Part shown: one piece after another, positions 9,196 to 17,440 of the stretch
How the letters are laid out: each line of letters opens with the position of its first letter
Numbering within the stretch: the first letter of the stretch is position 1
Assembly: GCF_038050405.1 (NCBI RefSeq)
Contig: NZ_CP150900.1
Coordinates: forward strand, 1,116,001 to 1,180,000
Reading direction: 5' to 3'
DNA: 64,000 bases
DNA from: Paraburkholderia sp. IMGN_8
GTDB lineage: Bacteria; Pseudomonadota; Gammaproteobacteria; Burkholderiales; Burkholderiaceae
Position numbers and translations under genes: made by a program
Notes under the pieces: generated by a model
The model's database searches: none
The model's input: the letters and a program-made list of their open reading frames with translations, nothing else
What the model was told of the DNA's origin: nothing

Positions 9196-10581
9196 TCAGT
9201 TCAACCGCATCCGTTGCAGCTTGTTGTAAAGCGTCTTCGGACTGATCCCCAGCAGCGACGCCGCGCGATGGCGCGTACCGCCGACCGCATCGAGCGTCGC
9301 GCGAATCAGCATTTCCTCGACGTCGGCGAGCGGTGTGCCGACCGTCACCTGCACGCGGCTGCCGCTCAGATCGCGGCCGTTGACCGAACCGGCTTCGTCG
9401 GCGCGCAACGATTCCAGCACATCGCCCGACGCGTGATAAGCACGCCGCACGCGGTCCTGCAATTCGCGCACATTGCCCGGCCATTCATAGGCGAGACACT
9501 CGCGCAGGAAATTCGGTCCGACCTGCTTGGCGACTTCCACGGTGCCGCGCGCGGTCGCTTCCTGATTCAACTCGTCGACGACGGCTTGCGCGATCAGCGC
9601 CGCGTCGTCGGCGCGTTCGCGCAGCGGCGGCAGCGTCACCGCAGCGGCTTCGAGGCGCAACGCGAGGTCTGCGTGCAGGCTGCCGTCGGCGACTGCCGCA
9701 CGCGGCATCTTGCGCGTCGACGCGATCAGCCGGAAGTCCGTCACCACCTGATGCGTACCGCCGACCCGCATGAAGGTTTGCGAATCGAGCGCGCGGAGCA
9801 GCGCTTCCTGTTGTGCACGCGGCAGTTCGGCGATTTCGTCGATGAACAGCGTGCCGCCGCTCGCCTGCTCGAACAGACCCGGCTCGCGCTGCTCTGCGCC
9901 ACCGCTGAATGCACCATGCTCGTGGCCGAACATCAGGCTGTCGAGCGAACGGTGCGCTGCGACGCTGGTCGCGGCACGGCAATCGAACGTCACGAACGGG
10001 CCTTTGCGGCGCCGGCTCATGTCGTGCAGCGTGCGCGCGGCGACCTGCTTGCCGGTGCCGGTTTCGCCGGCGATCAGCACGGCGGCTTCGGTCGGCGCGA
10101 TATGTTCGATCGTGTCGTACACGTGCTGAATCGCACCGCTTCTGCCAAGCATCGCGCCGAAACGCCCAAGCTGACGCAGCGAAGCGCGCAGCGTCTGTAC
10201 TTCCTCGGTCAGTTCGTACGGACGCGGAATCCGCGCGAGCAGGCTGCGCAGGCGCGGAATGTTGACCGGTTTGAGCAGGTAGTCCCAGATACCGTGCCGT
10301 AAGCCCTCGATCGCGCTCTCGACCGTCGCATTGCCGGTCATCACGATCACGGGCAAGGCGCCACCGGGCGGATGCGCGGGCAGGTGCTGCAGCAGATCGA
10401 GCCCGCTGCCGTCCGGCAGATTCAGGTCGACCAGCACGACGTCGGGAATGAAGCGCGTCAGCGCGGCCCGGGCCTCGGCGATCGTAGTCGCGGTGTCGAC
10501 GGAGAAGCCGTCGGCAGCGAGGATGGCGGACAGGCCTGACAGGCTATTGGGATCGTCTTCAACAATCAGTGCATGTGGCAT
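9196..10581 (-). CDS. Response regulator of the sigma-54 activator (NtrC) family with altered GAFTGA loop
   Basis: 461 residues from the ATG at 10579-10581; the open frame continues upstream, but MPHALIVEDDPNS is the canonical receiver start. The receiver domain is about 1-120, with acidic pocket residues Glu8/Asp9/Asp10, probable phosphorylation site Asp52 and Lys104. The AAA+ domain has Walker A GETGTGKQ (172-179) and Walker B GGTLFIDEI (242-250). The loop that normally reads GAFTGA and contacts sigma-54 reads GAFSGG (223-228). A Fis-type helix-turn-helix ends the protein (near 418-461). No histidine kinase is adjacent, so the signal and targets are unknown. Confidence 0.9.
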   Translation of the reverse strand: MPHALIVEDDPNSLSGLSAILAADGFSVDTATTIAEARAALTRFIPDVVLVDLNLPDGSGLDLLQHLPAHPPGGALPVIVMTGNATVESAIEGLRHGIWDYLLKPVNIPRLRSLLARIPRPYELTEEVQTLRASLRQLGRFGAMLGRSGAIQHVYDTIEHIAPTEAAVLIAGETGTGKQVAARTLHDMSRRRKGPFVTFDCRAATSVAAHRSLDSLMFGHEHGAFSGGAEQREPGLFEQASGGTLFIDEIAELPRAQQEALLRALDSQTFMRVGGTHQVVTDFRLIASTRKMPRAAVADGSLHADLALRLEAAAVTLPPLRERADDAALIAQAVVDELNQEATARGTVEVAKQVGPNFLRECLAYEWPGNVRELQDRVRRAYHASGDVLESLRADEAGSVNGRDLSGSRVQVTVGTPLADVEEMLIRATLDAVGGTRHRAASLLGISPKTLYNKLQRMRLN

Positions 10582-10595
10582 AGCGAGCGCAATTT

Positions 10596-10790
10596 TTAGA
10601 TGGACGGAATACCCGCTTCGCACAGCCGATACTCCGGCGTGCGGCACAGGCGCGATGGCTGGCCGGTACTGTCGGTCGAACGGTCGGTCGAACGCCGCGC
10701 CGCGCGAGCAGTGTCTGCCAGGGCGGCACAATTGCGGCCGACCGGCGGGCATGGGCGTGGCGTGATACGTGCGACGGCGATTCGACTCAT
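10596..10790 (-). CDS. Possible small protein upstream of the response regulator
   Basis: 64-codon frame (MSRIAVARITP...) ending 14 bases before the regulator start on the same strand. AAAGGA lies about 10 bases before its ATG. The product is Arg/Thr/Pro-rich with four Cys and resembles no family I know. In high-GC DNA an open frame of this size is not strong evidence. It may simply be part of the untranslated leader of the regulator mRNA. Confidence 0.25.
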   Translation of the reverse strand: MSRIAVARITPRPCPPVGRNCAALADTARAARRSTDRSTDSTGQPSRLCRTPEYRLCEAGIPSI

Positions 10791-11104
10791 GTAGTTTTGG
10801 TCCTTTGCAATTTGGTCAGGTGCCTGGCTTTCGACAACGCATGGGCAGGGCGCCTGTACTTCTTTCATTCGGCCGGTCAGATATCCCGGCTTTTGTCGTT
10901 ATTCATACCGCATCTCCGGAGTTGAGGAAAATAAATCCGGGTAGGTCTGTAACTCCAAGGTAGCAGGGACTGTGCCACAGTCATTTACTTAAGCTTATCA
11001 ATGGTCTGAGGGATGCGAGGCGGGAAGACGAGATCAGCGAACAGGCATTTTCGAGAAGGTTACCGGTAAAGTTTTCCTCAACCATACACGGCGGCGCAAA
11101 AAAG
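10791..11104. other. Non-coding stretch upstream of the regulator
   Basis: About 310 bases with no convincing gene on either strand and lower GC than its surroundings. It lies between the regulator (reading leftward) and the efp terminator and probably holds the regulator promoter. I could not pick a reliable -35/-10 pair. Confidence 0.4.
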
Positions 11105-11134
11105 AAAAAGCGCCCAAAGTGGGCGCTTTTTTTT
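11105..11134. terminator. Terminator downstream of efp
   Basis: A 12-base stem (11105-11116 with 11120-11131) with a 3-base loop. It is A-rich on the left and T-rich on the right, so it works for the minus-strand efp transcript and in reverse. Confidence 0.85.
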
Positions 11135-11197
11135 GTCGCATTTTTTTATCGCCACGCCGGCGTGGCGCCGGCGCAGGATTCAGCCGTCTGACCGCGT

Positions 11198-11755
11198 TCA
11201 GGCGCGGCTGCGGTACTCGTGCGTACGCGTGTCGATTTCGATCTTGTCGCCGATGTTGCAGAAGAGCGGCACTTGCAATTCGAAACCGGTGTTCAGCTTG
11301 GCGTTCTTCAACACCTTGCCCGACGACGTATCGCCCTTGACAGCCGGTTCCGTGTAGATGATTTCGCGGACCAACGTGGTCGGCAGTTCGACCGAAATGG
11401 CTTTCTCGTTGTAGAACACGACTTCGCAAGCCATGCCGTCTTCGAGGTAATGAAGGGCGTCGCCCATCATTTCGCCTTCGACTTCGAACTGGTTGTAGTC
11501 AGCGTCCATGAACACGTACATCGGGTCAGCGAAGTACGAGTACGTCACTTCCTTGCGTTCCAGCACGACGACGTCGAACTTGTCGTCTGCCTTGTACACG
11601 CTTTCCATACCTGCGCCGGTCAGCAGGTTTTTGAATTTCATCTTCACGACGGCGGAGTTGCGGCCCGATTTGTTGTATTCGGCCTTTTGCACGACCATCG
11701 CGTCTGCGCCGATCATCACTACGTTGCCGGTGCGGAGTTCCTGTGCGGTCTTCAT
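11198..11755 (-). CDS. efp: Elongation factor P (EarP-type, Arg32)
   Basis: 185 residues, standard EF-P length: a KOW-like N-terminal domain and two OB domains ending [10 protein letters not shown]. The tip loop of domain I reads NKSGRNSA with Arg at position 32, where E. coli EF-P has the lysine modified by EpmA/B. An Arg at this site is the substrate of rhamnosylation by EarP. The earP gene lies directly upstream on the same strand. EF-P relieves ribosome stalling at polyproline stretches. Confidence 0.98.
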   Translation of the reverse strand: MKTAQELRTGNVVMIGADAMVVQKAEYNKSGRNSAVVKMKFKNLLTGAGMESVYKADDKFDVVVLERKEVTYSYFADPMYVFMDADYNQFEVEGEMMGDALHYLEDGMACEVVFYNEKAISVELPTTLVREIIYTEPAVKGDTSSGKVLKNAKLNTGFELQVPLFCNIGDKIEIDTRTHEYRSRA

Positions 11756-12147
11756 AAAACAGTCCTGTACGAAATAAGTAGCTTCAACTTTTGCTCAACG
11801 GCATACGGCGCAAGCGGCTTCGGCGTTTCTCGCACTTCGGCGCCGCGCCCGTTAGGAGCGGCTGGGCCGGGAGTAGTGCGTGAAGCGTGGCCGGCTTGCC
11901 GCGGTTGCCCGCGGCGGTTCTTCTATCCTGCAATCCGTTACCTGCTTTTACCCTGTGCGGGCGTGCACACGAGTGGCGCCGATACGCAGCATGCGTCCCT
12001 TTTTGACATTTCTGCCGCTTCTCTGTCACTCATCTGCCGCTCAATTAGCCAGCCAAGTGCAGATGATGCATCGTCCGATGCCGGAGTTCGCCGGGTTTTG
12101 CTGCTGCGATCGGGCCGAGCTTGCGTCGTCGGCCGTTGGATAACCGC
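11756..12147. other. Spacer between earP and efp
   Basis: About 390 bases with no gene I can support; short open frames here lack ribosome sites. It lies downstream of earP and upstream of efp on the minus strand and probably carries an efp promoter. Confidence 0.4.
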
Positions 12148-13341
12148 TTATTTTAACTGACTTTTTGCGAACAAGGCCAGATTTCCGGCGAGGTCGCCCA
12201 CCTGCGCCAATTCACGCGCCCATTCGGCCGCGCGTTGCTTCAGGACGGCACGGTGGCGCTGGAAATCCGCCCAGTCCGGCTGACCGGCGCCGTTCCATGC
12301 GTGCCAGAAGCGCGCGAGCGCGTTGCGCGCGTCGGCGGGCAGGGTGCGGGCGTAATGGGCGAGCGCGGCGTCGAGCTTCGGCAGATGGGCGTCGTCGGCT
12401 TGCGGGTAGATGTGCCACACGAAAGGCTTCGCGGCCCATTGTGCGCGCACGAACGAATCCTCGCCGCGGACGAAATTAACGTCGCTGGCCCATAGCAGCG
12501 CGTCGTAGCCGGCTTGCTCGGTAAAAGCAAGCGCGCGTGCGGTGAGGCTGCCACGCTCGGCGTGCGCGCCGGCGGCAAACGACGGCAGCCCGAAAAAGTG
12601 CGCGACCGCGCCCGAGATACGGCCTTCCGGCACCAGCAGCACGACCGGTTCGGCGCTATCTCGCCATTGTTCGAGCAGGCTGTCGACGGCGGGGTTCTCA
12701 TAGGCGAACAGGGAGACGACTGTGGCCGCGGCGGGTGGCGGCGCACAGCCGGTGGCTGTCAGCCACCAGGCTTCGCGGGCGGGTTGCGATGCATCGAAGG
12801 CCGCCCGCGTGGCGTCGAGATGCCGTTCCTTCAGCACGCCGCCGGTGCCGGGGCCCAGTCCCGGGAAAAAGAACGTTTTCGTCAGTGGGTAGCGTGGATG
12901 CGGCGATGGCCGCAGATGAAAATCCGCGACCCAATCTTCCGCGCTCAGGTATTCGAGGTTGAGCCACACCGGCGTGTTCTCGCGCCGCGCCATCGCGGCG
13001 ACGTAGATCGGCGGCAGCTCGCATGCGAACGCCTCGATCACGACATCGGCCACGTCGAGCGTCTCGCCTGCGTGCGTCGGCGCGTGCCAGTGTTCGATGA
13101 CAATGCCGCTGATCACCTGGCGCGCGCGATCGAGCGAGAGCGACGGGCAGAGCTTGTGAAACGCGTGCAGGTCGTCGACGAACACGCGCACTTGCCAGCC
13201 GTGCTCGCTCGCCAGTTGACGCGCGAGGCGCCAGCACACGCCGATGTCGCCGAAATTGTCGATCACCGCGCAAAAGATATCGCAGGCGATCGCAGTCGGC
13301 GCGGTGGTCGATTGTTCGGGAAGGGACGTAGCGGAGGACAT
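12148..13341 (-). CDS. earP: EF-P arginine rhamnosyltransferase EarP
   Basis: 397 residues. After a ~20-residue Ser/Thr/Ala-rich lead comes CDIFCAVIDNFGDIGVCWRLARQLASEHGW, the conserved N-terminus of EarP (DUF2331), a GT-B inverting glycosyltransferase. The C-terminal donor-binding segment around FVRGEDSFVRAQWAAKPFVWHIYPQ, containing the RGEDSF motif, is clear. EarP transfers rhamnose from dTDP-L-rhamnose to Arg32 of EF-P. About 390 bases separate it from efp, so efp may also have its own promoter. Confidence 0.96.
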   Translation of the reverse strand: MSSATSLPEQSTTAPTAIACDIFCAVIDNFGDIGVCWRLARQLASEHGWQVRVFVDDLHAFHKLCPSLSLDRARQVISGIVIEHWHAPTHAGETLDVADVVIEAFACELPPIYVAAMARRENTPVWLNLEYLSAEDWVADFHLRPSPHPRYPLTKTFFFPGLGPGTGGVLKERHLDATRAAFDASQPAREAWWLTATGCAPPPAAATVVSLFAYENPAVDSLLEQWRDSAEPVVLLVPEGRISGAVAHFFGLPSFAAGAHAERGSLTARALAFTEQAGYDALLWASDVNFVRGEDSFVRAQWAAKPFVWHIYPQADDAHLPKLDAALAHYARTLPADARNALARFWHAWNGAGQPDWADFQRHRAVLKQRAAEWARELAQVGDLAGNLALFAKSQLK

Positions 13342-13542
13342 GGTGGCCTGGGTCGCGGGTTCGAACGGGCGAGCGCGCGGTTCGCGGTTTAGTCGTGCGG
13401 TTTAATCGTGCGATCGAGCAGCGCGGCTGGCTTCGGCCATCGGCTTATGCCGAAGCGTTGCGCCATTCGATGCAGCGGGGTTCGAACGCACGCGGAATGT
13501 TCTAAACTGGCGATTCTAAAGCACTCGTCCGCGGTTCCGCGC

Positions 13543-13586
13543 CTAAGTGACCACTAAGTGGCCACTAAGTGACCCCTAAGCACGCA
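13543..13586. repeat. Four 11-base tandem repeats upstream of uvrC
   Basis: CTAAGTG recurs at 13543, 13554 and 13565, and a shortened CTAAG at 13576, giving an 11-base period (unit CTAAGTGRCCA). The last copy ends about 50 bases before the uvrC ATG. The period is close to one helical turn, so this could be a phased protein-binding array, or simple slippage. Confidence 0.7.
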
Positions 13587-13634
13587 GCACCCGGACCAAG
13601 GCTTCGCGACACTGTCCCATCCAACCGATTCTGC

Positions 13635-15839
13635 ATGACCGAACCCGAAGTCACCGACGCTTTCGAGCCGAAAAAAGTGCTCGCCCAATTGCCGCATCTG
13701 CCCGGCGTCTATCGCTATTACGATACGCACGGCGCGGTGCTCTACGTGGGCAAGGCACGCGACCTCAAAAAGCGCGTCTCGAGCTACTTCACGAAGACGC
13801 AACTGTCGCCGCGCATCGCGATGATGGTGACGCGCATTGCGCGCATCGAGACCACAGTGACGCGCTCCGAGGCCGAAGCGCTGCTGCTCGAAAACAATCT
13901 GATCAAGGCGCTGACGCCGCGCTACAACATCCTGTTTCGCGACGACAAGTCGTATCCGTATCTGAAGCTAACCGGCCATCAGTTTCCGCGCATGGCGTAT
14001 TACCGCGGCTCGGTGGATCGCAAGAATCAGTACTTCGGACCCTTCCCGAGCGCGTGGGCAGTGCGCGAGAGCATCCAGATCCTGCAACGCGTATTCCAGC
14101 TGCGCACATGCGAAGACTCGGTGTTCAACAACCGCACGCGGCCCTGTCTGCTGCATCAGATCGGCCGCTGCACGGCGCCGTGCGTCCGAGCGATCAGCGA
14201 AGAGGATTACGCACGCGATGTGACCAATGCGTCGCGCTTCCTGCTCGGTCGGCAGGGCGAGGTGATGAACGAGCTCGAGCAGAAAATGCACGCATTCGCG
14301 AGCGAGTTGAAGTTCGAGCAGGCGGCGGCGGTGCGTAACCAGATGAGTTCGCTGTCGACGGTGTTGCATCAGCAGGCGATCGAAGTCGGCAGCAATAGCG
14401 ACGTCGATATTCTCGCGGTGGTCGCGCTCGGCGGACGCGTGTGCGTGAATCTCGCGATGGTGCGCGGTGGGCGGCACCTGGGCGACAAGGCGTACTTTCC
14501 GGCGCATGTGGAAAGCGCGTTGACTGCGGACGAGGGCGGTCTCGAAACAGGCGCCGAAATACTGGCCGTTGCCGCCGGCGGCGCGGGCTCGACGTCGGAC
14601 GAGGCGCAAGCCGGCGCTGAAACCCGCGCGGTTGATTCTTCAGACGCCGCCGACGCCCTCGCTATCGCGCAAGAGATGCCGTCGGAAGATGATGAAGAAG
14701 ATACAGTCGTGCAAGCCGGCGTCGACGCGGACGACGCAGATCTTCCCTCGAAGCCACGCAAAGGCCGCGCCGCCGGCGGCATCGAATCCGAAGTTCTCGA
14801 AGCATTCATCGCGCAGCATTACCTGGGCAATCGCGTGCCGCCGGTGCTGGTGGTCAGCCACGCGCCGGCCACGCGCGAGCTGGTCGATGTGCTGATCGAG
14901 CAGGCCGGCCACAAGGTGACTGTGTTGCGCCAGCCGCAAGGTCAACGGCGAGCATGGCTCGCGATGGCCGAGCAGAACGCACGGCTCGCGCTCGCACGCC
15001 TGCTGTCGGAACAAGGTTCGCAGCAGGCCCGCACGCGCGCGCTCACGGACACGCTCGGCGTGGAGTGCGACGATCTCGCGCATTTGCGTATCGAATGCTT
15101 CGACATCAGCCACACGATGGGCGAGGCGACGCAGGCGTCGTGCGTGGTGTATCACCACCACAAGATGCAGTCCTCCGAGTACCGGCGCTACAACATCGCC
15201 GGCATCACACCCGGCGACGACTACGCGGCGATGCGTCAGGTGCTCACCCGCCGCTACGAAAAGATGGTCGCGCAAGCCGCCGCGAATGCCGCCGACGAAG
15301 CGGCCGAGTTGCCAACCGACGCGACAGGCGACCCGGCGGCCGGCGACCCGGCGCTCATGCCCGATGCAGCCGAGCCGGTCGCGGCAGGCGGCATCTTGCC
15401 GACCATCGTGCTGATCGACGGCGGCAAGGGCCAGGTCGAAATCGCGCGCCAGGTGTTCACGGAACTGGGTCTCGATACGGGCATGCTGGTCGGCGTCGCG
15501 AAAGGCGAGGGGCGCAAAGTCGGTCTCGAGACACTGATTTTCGCGGACGGCCGCGCGCCGCTCGAACTCGGTAAGGAGAGCGCGGCGCTGATGCTGGTCG
15601 CGCAAATCCGCGACGAGGCGCATCGCTTTGCCATCACTGGCATGCGCGCGAAGCGCGCCAGGACGCGGCAGACCTCGCGGCTAGAAGAACTCGAAGGCGT
15701 GGGCGCGAAGCGCCGTCAGCGGCTGCTCGCGCGCTTCGGCGGACTGCGAGGCGTGGTCGCGGCAAGTGTCGAAGATCTCGCGAGCGTCGAGGGGATTTCG
15801 CAGGCGCTCGCCGAGCAAATCTATCGGCAATTGCACTGA
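13635..15839 (+). CDS. uvrC: Excinuclease ABC subunit C with acidic insertions
   Basis: 734 residues from ATG 13635; the frame is open 22 codons upstream but runs through the tandem repeats. The GIY-YIG nuclease domain is at the N-terminus ([29 protein letters not shown]). A four-Cys region ([25 protein letters not shown]) and a UVR motif follow. The RNase H-like second nuclease domain contains [17 protein letters not shown] and VLIDGGKGQ. Tandem HhH motifs close the protein. Two stretches rich in Ala, Asp and Glu, near residues 300-380 and 555-590, are longer than in E. coli UvrC (610 residues). UvrC makes both incisions in nucleotide excision repair. Confidence 0.96.
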   Translation: MTEPEVTDAFEPKKVLAQLPHLPGVYRYYDTHGAVLYVGKARDLKKRVSSYFTKTQLSPRIAMMVTRIARIETTVTRSEAEALLLENNLIKALTPRYNILFRDDKSYPYLKLTGHQFPRMAYYRGSVDRKNQYFGPFPSAWAVRESIQILQRVFQLRTCEDSVFNNRTRPCLLHQIGRCTAPCVRAISEEDYARDVTNASRFLLGRQGEVMNELEQKMHAFASELKFEQAAAVRNQMSSLSTVLHQQAIEVGSNSDVDILAVVALGGRVCVNLAMVRGGRHLGDKAYFPAHVESALTADEGGLETGAEILAVAAGGAGSTSDEAQAGAETRAVDSSDAADALAIAQEMPSEDDEEDTVVQAGVDADDADLPSKPRKGRAAGGIESEVLEAFIAQHYLGNRVPPVLVVSHAPATRELVDVLIEQAGHKVTVLRQPQGQRRAWLAMAEQNARLALARLLSEQGSQQARTRALTDTLGVECDDLAHLRIECFDISHTMGEATQASCVVYHHHKMQSSEYRRYNIAGITPGDDYAAMRQVLTRRYEKMVAQAAANAADEAAELPTDATGDPAAGDPALMPDAAEPVAAGGILPTIVLIDGGKGQVEIARQVFTELGLDTGMLVGVAKGEGRKVGLETLIFADGRAPLELGKESAALMLVAQIRDEAHRFAITGMRAKRARTRQTSRLEELEGVGAKRRQRLLARFGGLRGVVAASVEDLASVEGISQALAEQIYRQLH

Positions 15840-15983
15840 TCCTGATGCGGTTGGCTGCCCATAAAGCCGCCGCGAAGCAGCACGACGGCGGCGCGCGTGG
15901 CAAGCCCAGCGCGCCGCTTTGCTTGTGGCAGGCCTTGTGACACGGCACAATTGCATCTCCCTTGTCAGACGCTGCGCCTGCCC

Positions 15984-16574
15984 ATGCCGTTTAACTTTCC
16001 GATTTTCCTGACTTGGCTGCGAATCGTCCTGATTCCGCTCGTCGTCGGGGTGTTTTATCTGCCCGACATGATGATGAGCCTTGCGCACCGCAATATGGCG
16101 GCCGCGACGATCTTCATTCTGGCGGCCCTGACTGACTGGTTCGACGGCTTCCTGGCGCGCAAATGGAATCAGACCTCGGCATTCGGCGCTTTTCTCGATC
16201 CCGTCGCCGACAAGCTGATGGTGACCGCCGCGCTGCTGGTGCTGGTGCAACTCGCGCGGATCGACTCGGCGATCGCGCTGGTGATCGTCGGACGAGAAAT
16301 CGCAATCTCGGCGCTGCGCGAATGGATGGCGCAGATCGGCGCGTCGAAGAGCGTCGCGGTGAATTCGCTCGGCAAGTTCAAGACCGCGTGCCAGATGGTC
16401 GCGATTCCGATGCTGCTGTTCTACGGTCCGCTGCCGTTCGGCGGCGTCTCTGTCGACACGCGTGTGTGGGGGCTGTGGCTGATCTATCTGGCCGCCTTCC
16501 TGACGATCTGGTCGATGCTCTACTACATGAAGCTCGCGTGGCCGCAGATTCGCGAGCGGGGCGGTGCTACCTGA
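15984..16574 (+). CDS. pgsA: CDP-diacylglycerol--glycerol-3-phosphate 3-phosphatidyltransferase
   Basis: 196 residues from ATG 15984 (MPFNFPIFLTWLRIVLIPLVV), with several membrane helices. The CDP-alcohol phosphotransferase signature is intact: DWFDGFLARKW followed by FGAFLDPVADK, giving the four Asp of the active site. It makes phosphatidylglycerol phosphate, the first committed step to phosphatidylglycerol and cardiolipin, in the inner membrane. uvrC-pgsA is a common proteobacterial pairing; tRNA genes follow. Confidence 0.96.
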   Translation: MPFNFPIFLTWLRIVLIPLVVGVFYLPDMMMSLAHRNMAAATIFILAALTDWFDGFLARKWNQTSAFGAFLDPVADKLMVTAALLVLVQLARIDSAIALVIVGREIAISALREWMAQIGASKSVAVNSLGKFKTACQMVAIPMLLFYGPLPFGGVSVDTRVWGLWLIYLAAFLTIWSMLYYMKLAWPQIRERGGAT

Positions 16575-16655
16575 GTGAATGGCGACGGATCAGCAATCGA
16601 ACGGCAACCGGAGCGTGAGTGAAATCTGTTCAGTTAAAGACATTCGCAAAAGGGG

Positions 16656-16684
16656 TTGACACGTTTCGGTCGTTTCTCCATAAT
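16656..16684 (+). promoter_or_regulatory. Sigma-70 promoter for the tRNA cluster
   Basis: TTGACA at 16656-16661 and CATAAT at 16679-16684, separated by 17 bases. It sits about 87 bases before the first tRNA-Gly. It is one of the best promoter matches in the window. Confidence 0.8.
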
Positions 16685-16770
16685 CTCGTTTCTCCGATGC
16701 ACGCAGTTCGAAACGTCGGTGGCAGCAAGGTAGTAGTTGCAGTAAGTAGGCGGTAGTTAAGTAGTAATAC

Positions 16771-16846
16771 GCGGGAGTAGCTCAGTTGGTAGAGCGCAAC
16801 CTTGCCAAGGTTGAGGTCGCGAGTTCGAGCCTCGTCTCCCGCTCCA
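16771..16846 (+). tRNA. tRNA-Gly (GCC), copy 1
   Basis: 76 bases including encoded CCA. The acceptor GCGGGAG pairs with CTCCCGC. The D arm GCTC..GAGC, the anticodon loop TTGCCAA (anticodon GCC) and the T arm with GTTCGAGCC are all intact. It is identical to the second copy 62 bases downstream. Confidence 0.97.
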
Positions 16847-16908
16847 GTTTTCGAAGCAACGCATTGTTTGGCGAAGTAAAAATGCAAGGCGTTGTGAAGC
16901 AGTACCAT

Positions 16909-16984
16909 GCGGGAGTAGCTCAGTTGGTAGAGCGCAACCTTGCCAAGGTTGAGGTCGCGAGTTCGAGCCTCGTCTCCCGCTCCA
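16909..16984 (+). tRNA. tRNA-Gly (GCC), copy 2
   Basis: Identical in all 76 bases to copy 1, with the same GCC anticodon and encoded CCA. It was probably made by local duplication and transcribed from the same promoter. A hairpin with a T-tract lies 8 bases downstream. Confidence 0.97.
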
Positions 16985-16991
16985 CACATTA

Positions 16992-17014
16992 GGGGAAGCA
17001 ACGCTTCCCTTTTT
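16992..17014 (+). terminator. Hairpin with T-tract after tRNA-Gly copy 2
   Basis: Seven-base stem GGGAAGC/GCTTCCC with a 3-base loop followed by five T. It may end part of the tRNA-Gly transcript, although tRNA-Cys lies only 75 bases further on. Confidence 0.6.
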
Positions 17015-17088
17015 GTTTGGTGGCCCGGTTGTCCCGGTCGGCCACCAGACTAACCTGAGAATCTGTAGCTAGGTTCCAGTCCGCTTGC

Positions 17089-17162
17089 GGCGCGATAGCA
17101 AAGCGGTTATGCAGCGGCCTGCAAAGCCGTTTAGGCCGGTTCGACTCCGGCTCGCGCCTCCA
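17089..17162 (+). tRNA. tRNA-Cys (GCA)
   Basis: 74 bases with encoded CCA. The acceptor GGCGCGA pairs with TCGCGCC, the anticodon loop CTGCAAA gives anticodon GCA, and the T loop is GGTTCGACTCC. It is the last gene before the mobile region. Confidence 0.97.
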
Positions 17163-17176
17163 GTAGTTGATGAAAA

Positions 17177-17210
17177 GAAAAGCCCCGACTTGTCGGGGCT
17201 TTTCTTTTTT
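17177..17210 (+). terminator. Rho-independent terminator of tRNA-Cys; insertion site of the group II intron
   Basis: Stem GCCCCGAC/GTCGGGGC (17182-17189 with 17192-17199), extended by flanking A-T pairs, then TTTTCTTTTTT ending at 17210. The group II intron begins at 17211. A 26-base segment (17185-17210) recurs at 28301-28326 with one mismatch. Confidence 0.9.
17185..17210 (+). repeat. Direct repeat, left copy (terminator segment)
   Basis: 26 bases that recur at 28301-28326 with a single difference (T at 17190, G at 28306). The two copies bracket the 11 kb accessory region. Confidence 0.75.
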
Positions 17211-17440
17211 GTGCGCCCAGCATGGGCGCACTCTAGTGGGTGCAAGTCCCACCGCAAGTTGATCACAGCGAGCGAAGCGAAGCGCAGCTGCGTGAGGGTG
17301 ACCGAGCGTGGGGAGGAAGCGCGGAGCGAAACTGCGAGCCGATGAACAAGAACCGGATAGAAGGCGTTACCGACCAGGGCGAGCGGGCAAGAAGCCGCAA
17401 AGCTCTCGTGATCAAGGGGCGGTGACGTAGTCCGTCCTGA

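Noticed and set aside
9214..10302. 362-codon frame opposite the response regulator
   Set aside because: Antisense shadow; the regulator on the minus strand has complete receiver, AAA+ and helix-turn-helix motifs.
16630..17001. Open frames with repeated protein sequence over the tRNA cluster
   Set aside because: The internal duplication is just the two tRNA-Gly genes read as protein.
17085..17345. Short frames over tRNA-Cys and the intron 5' end
   Set aside because: They run through structured RNA genes and have no coding signature.
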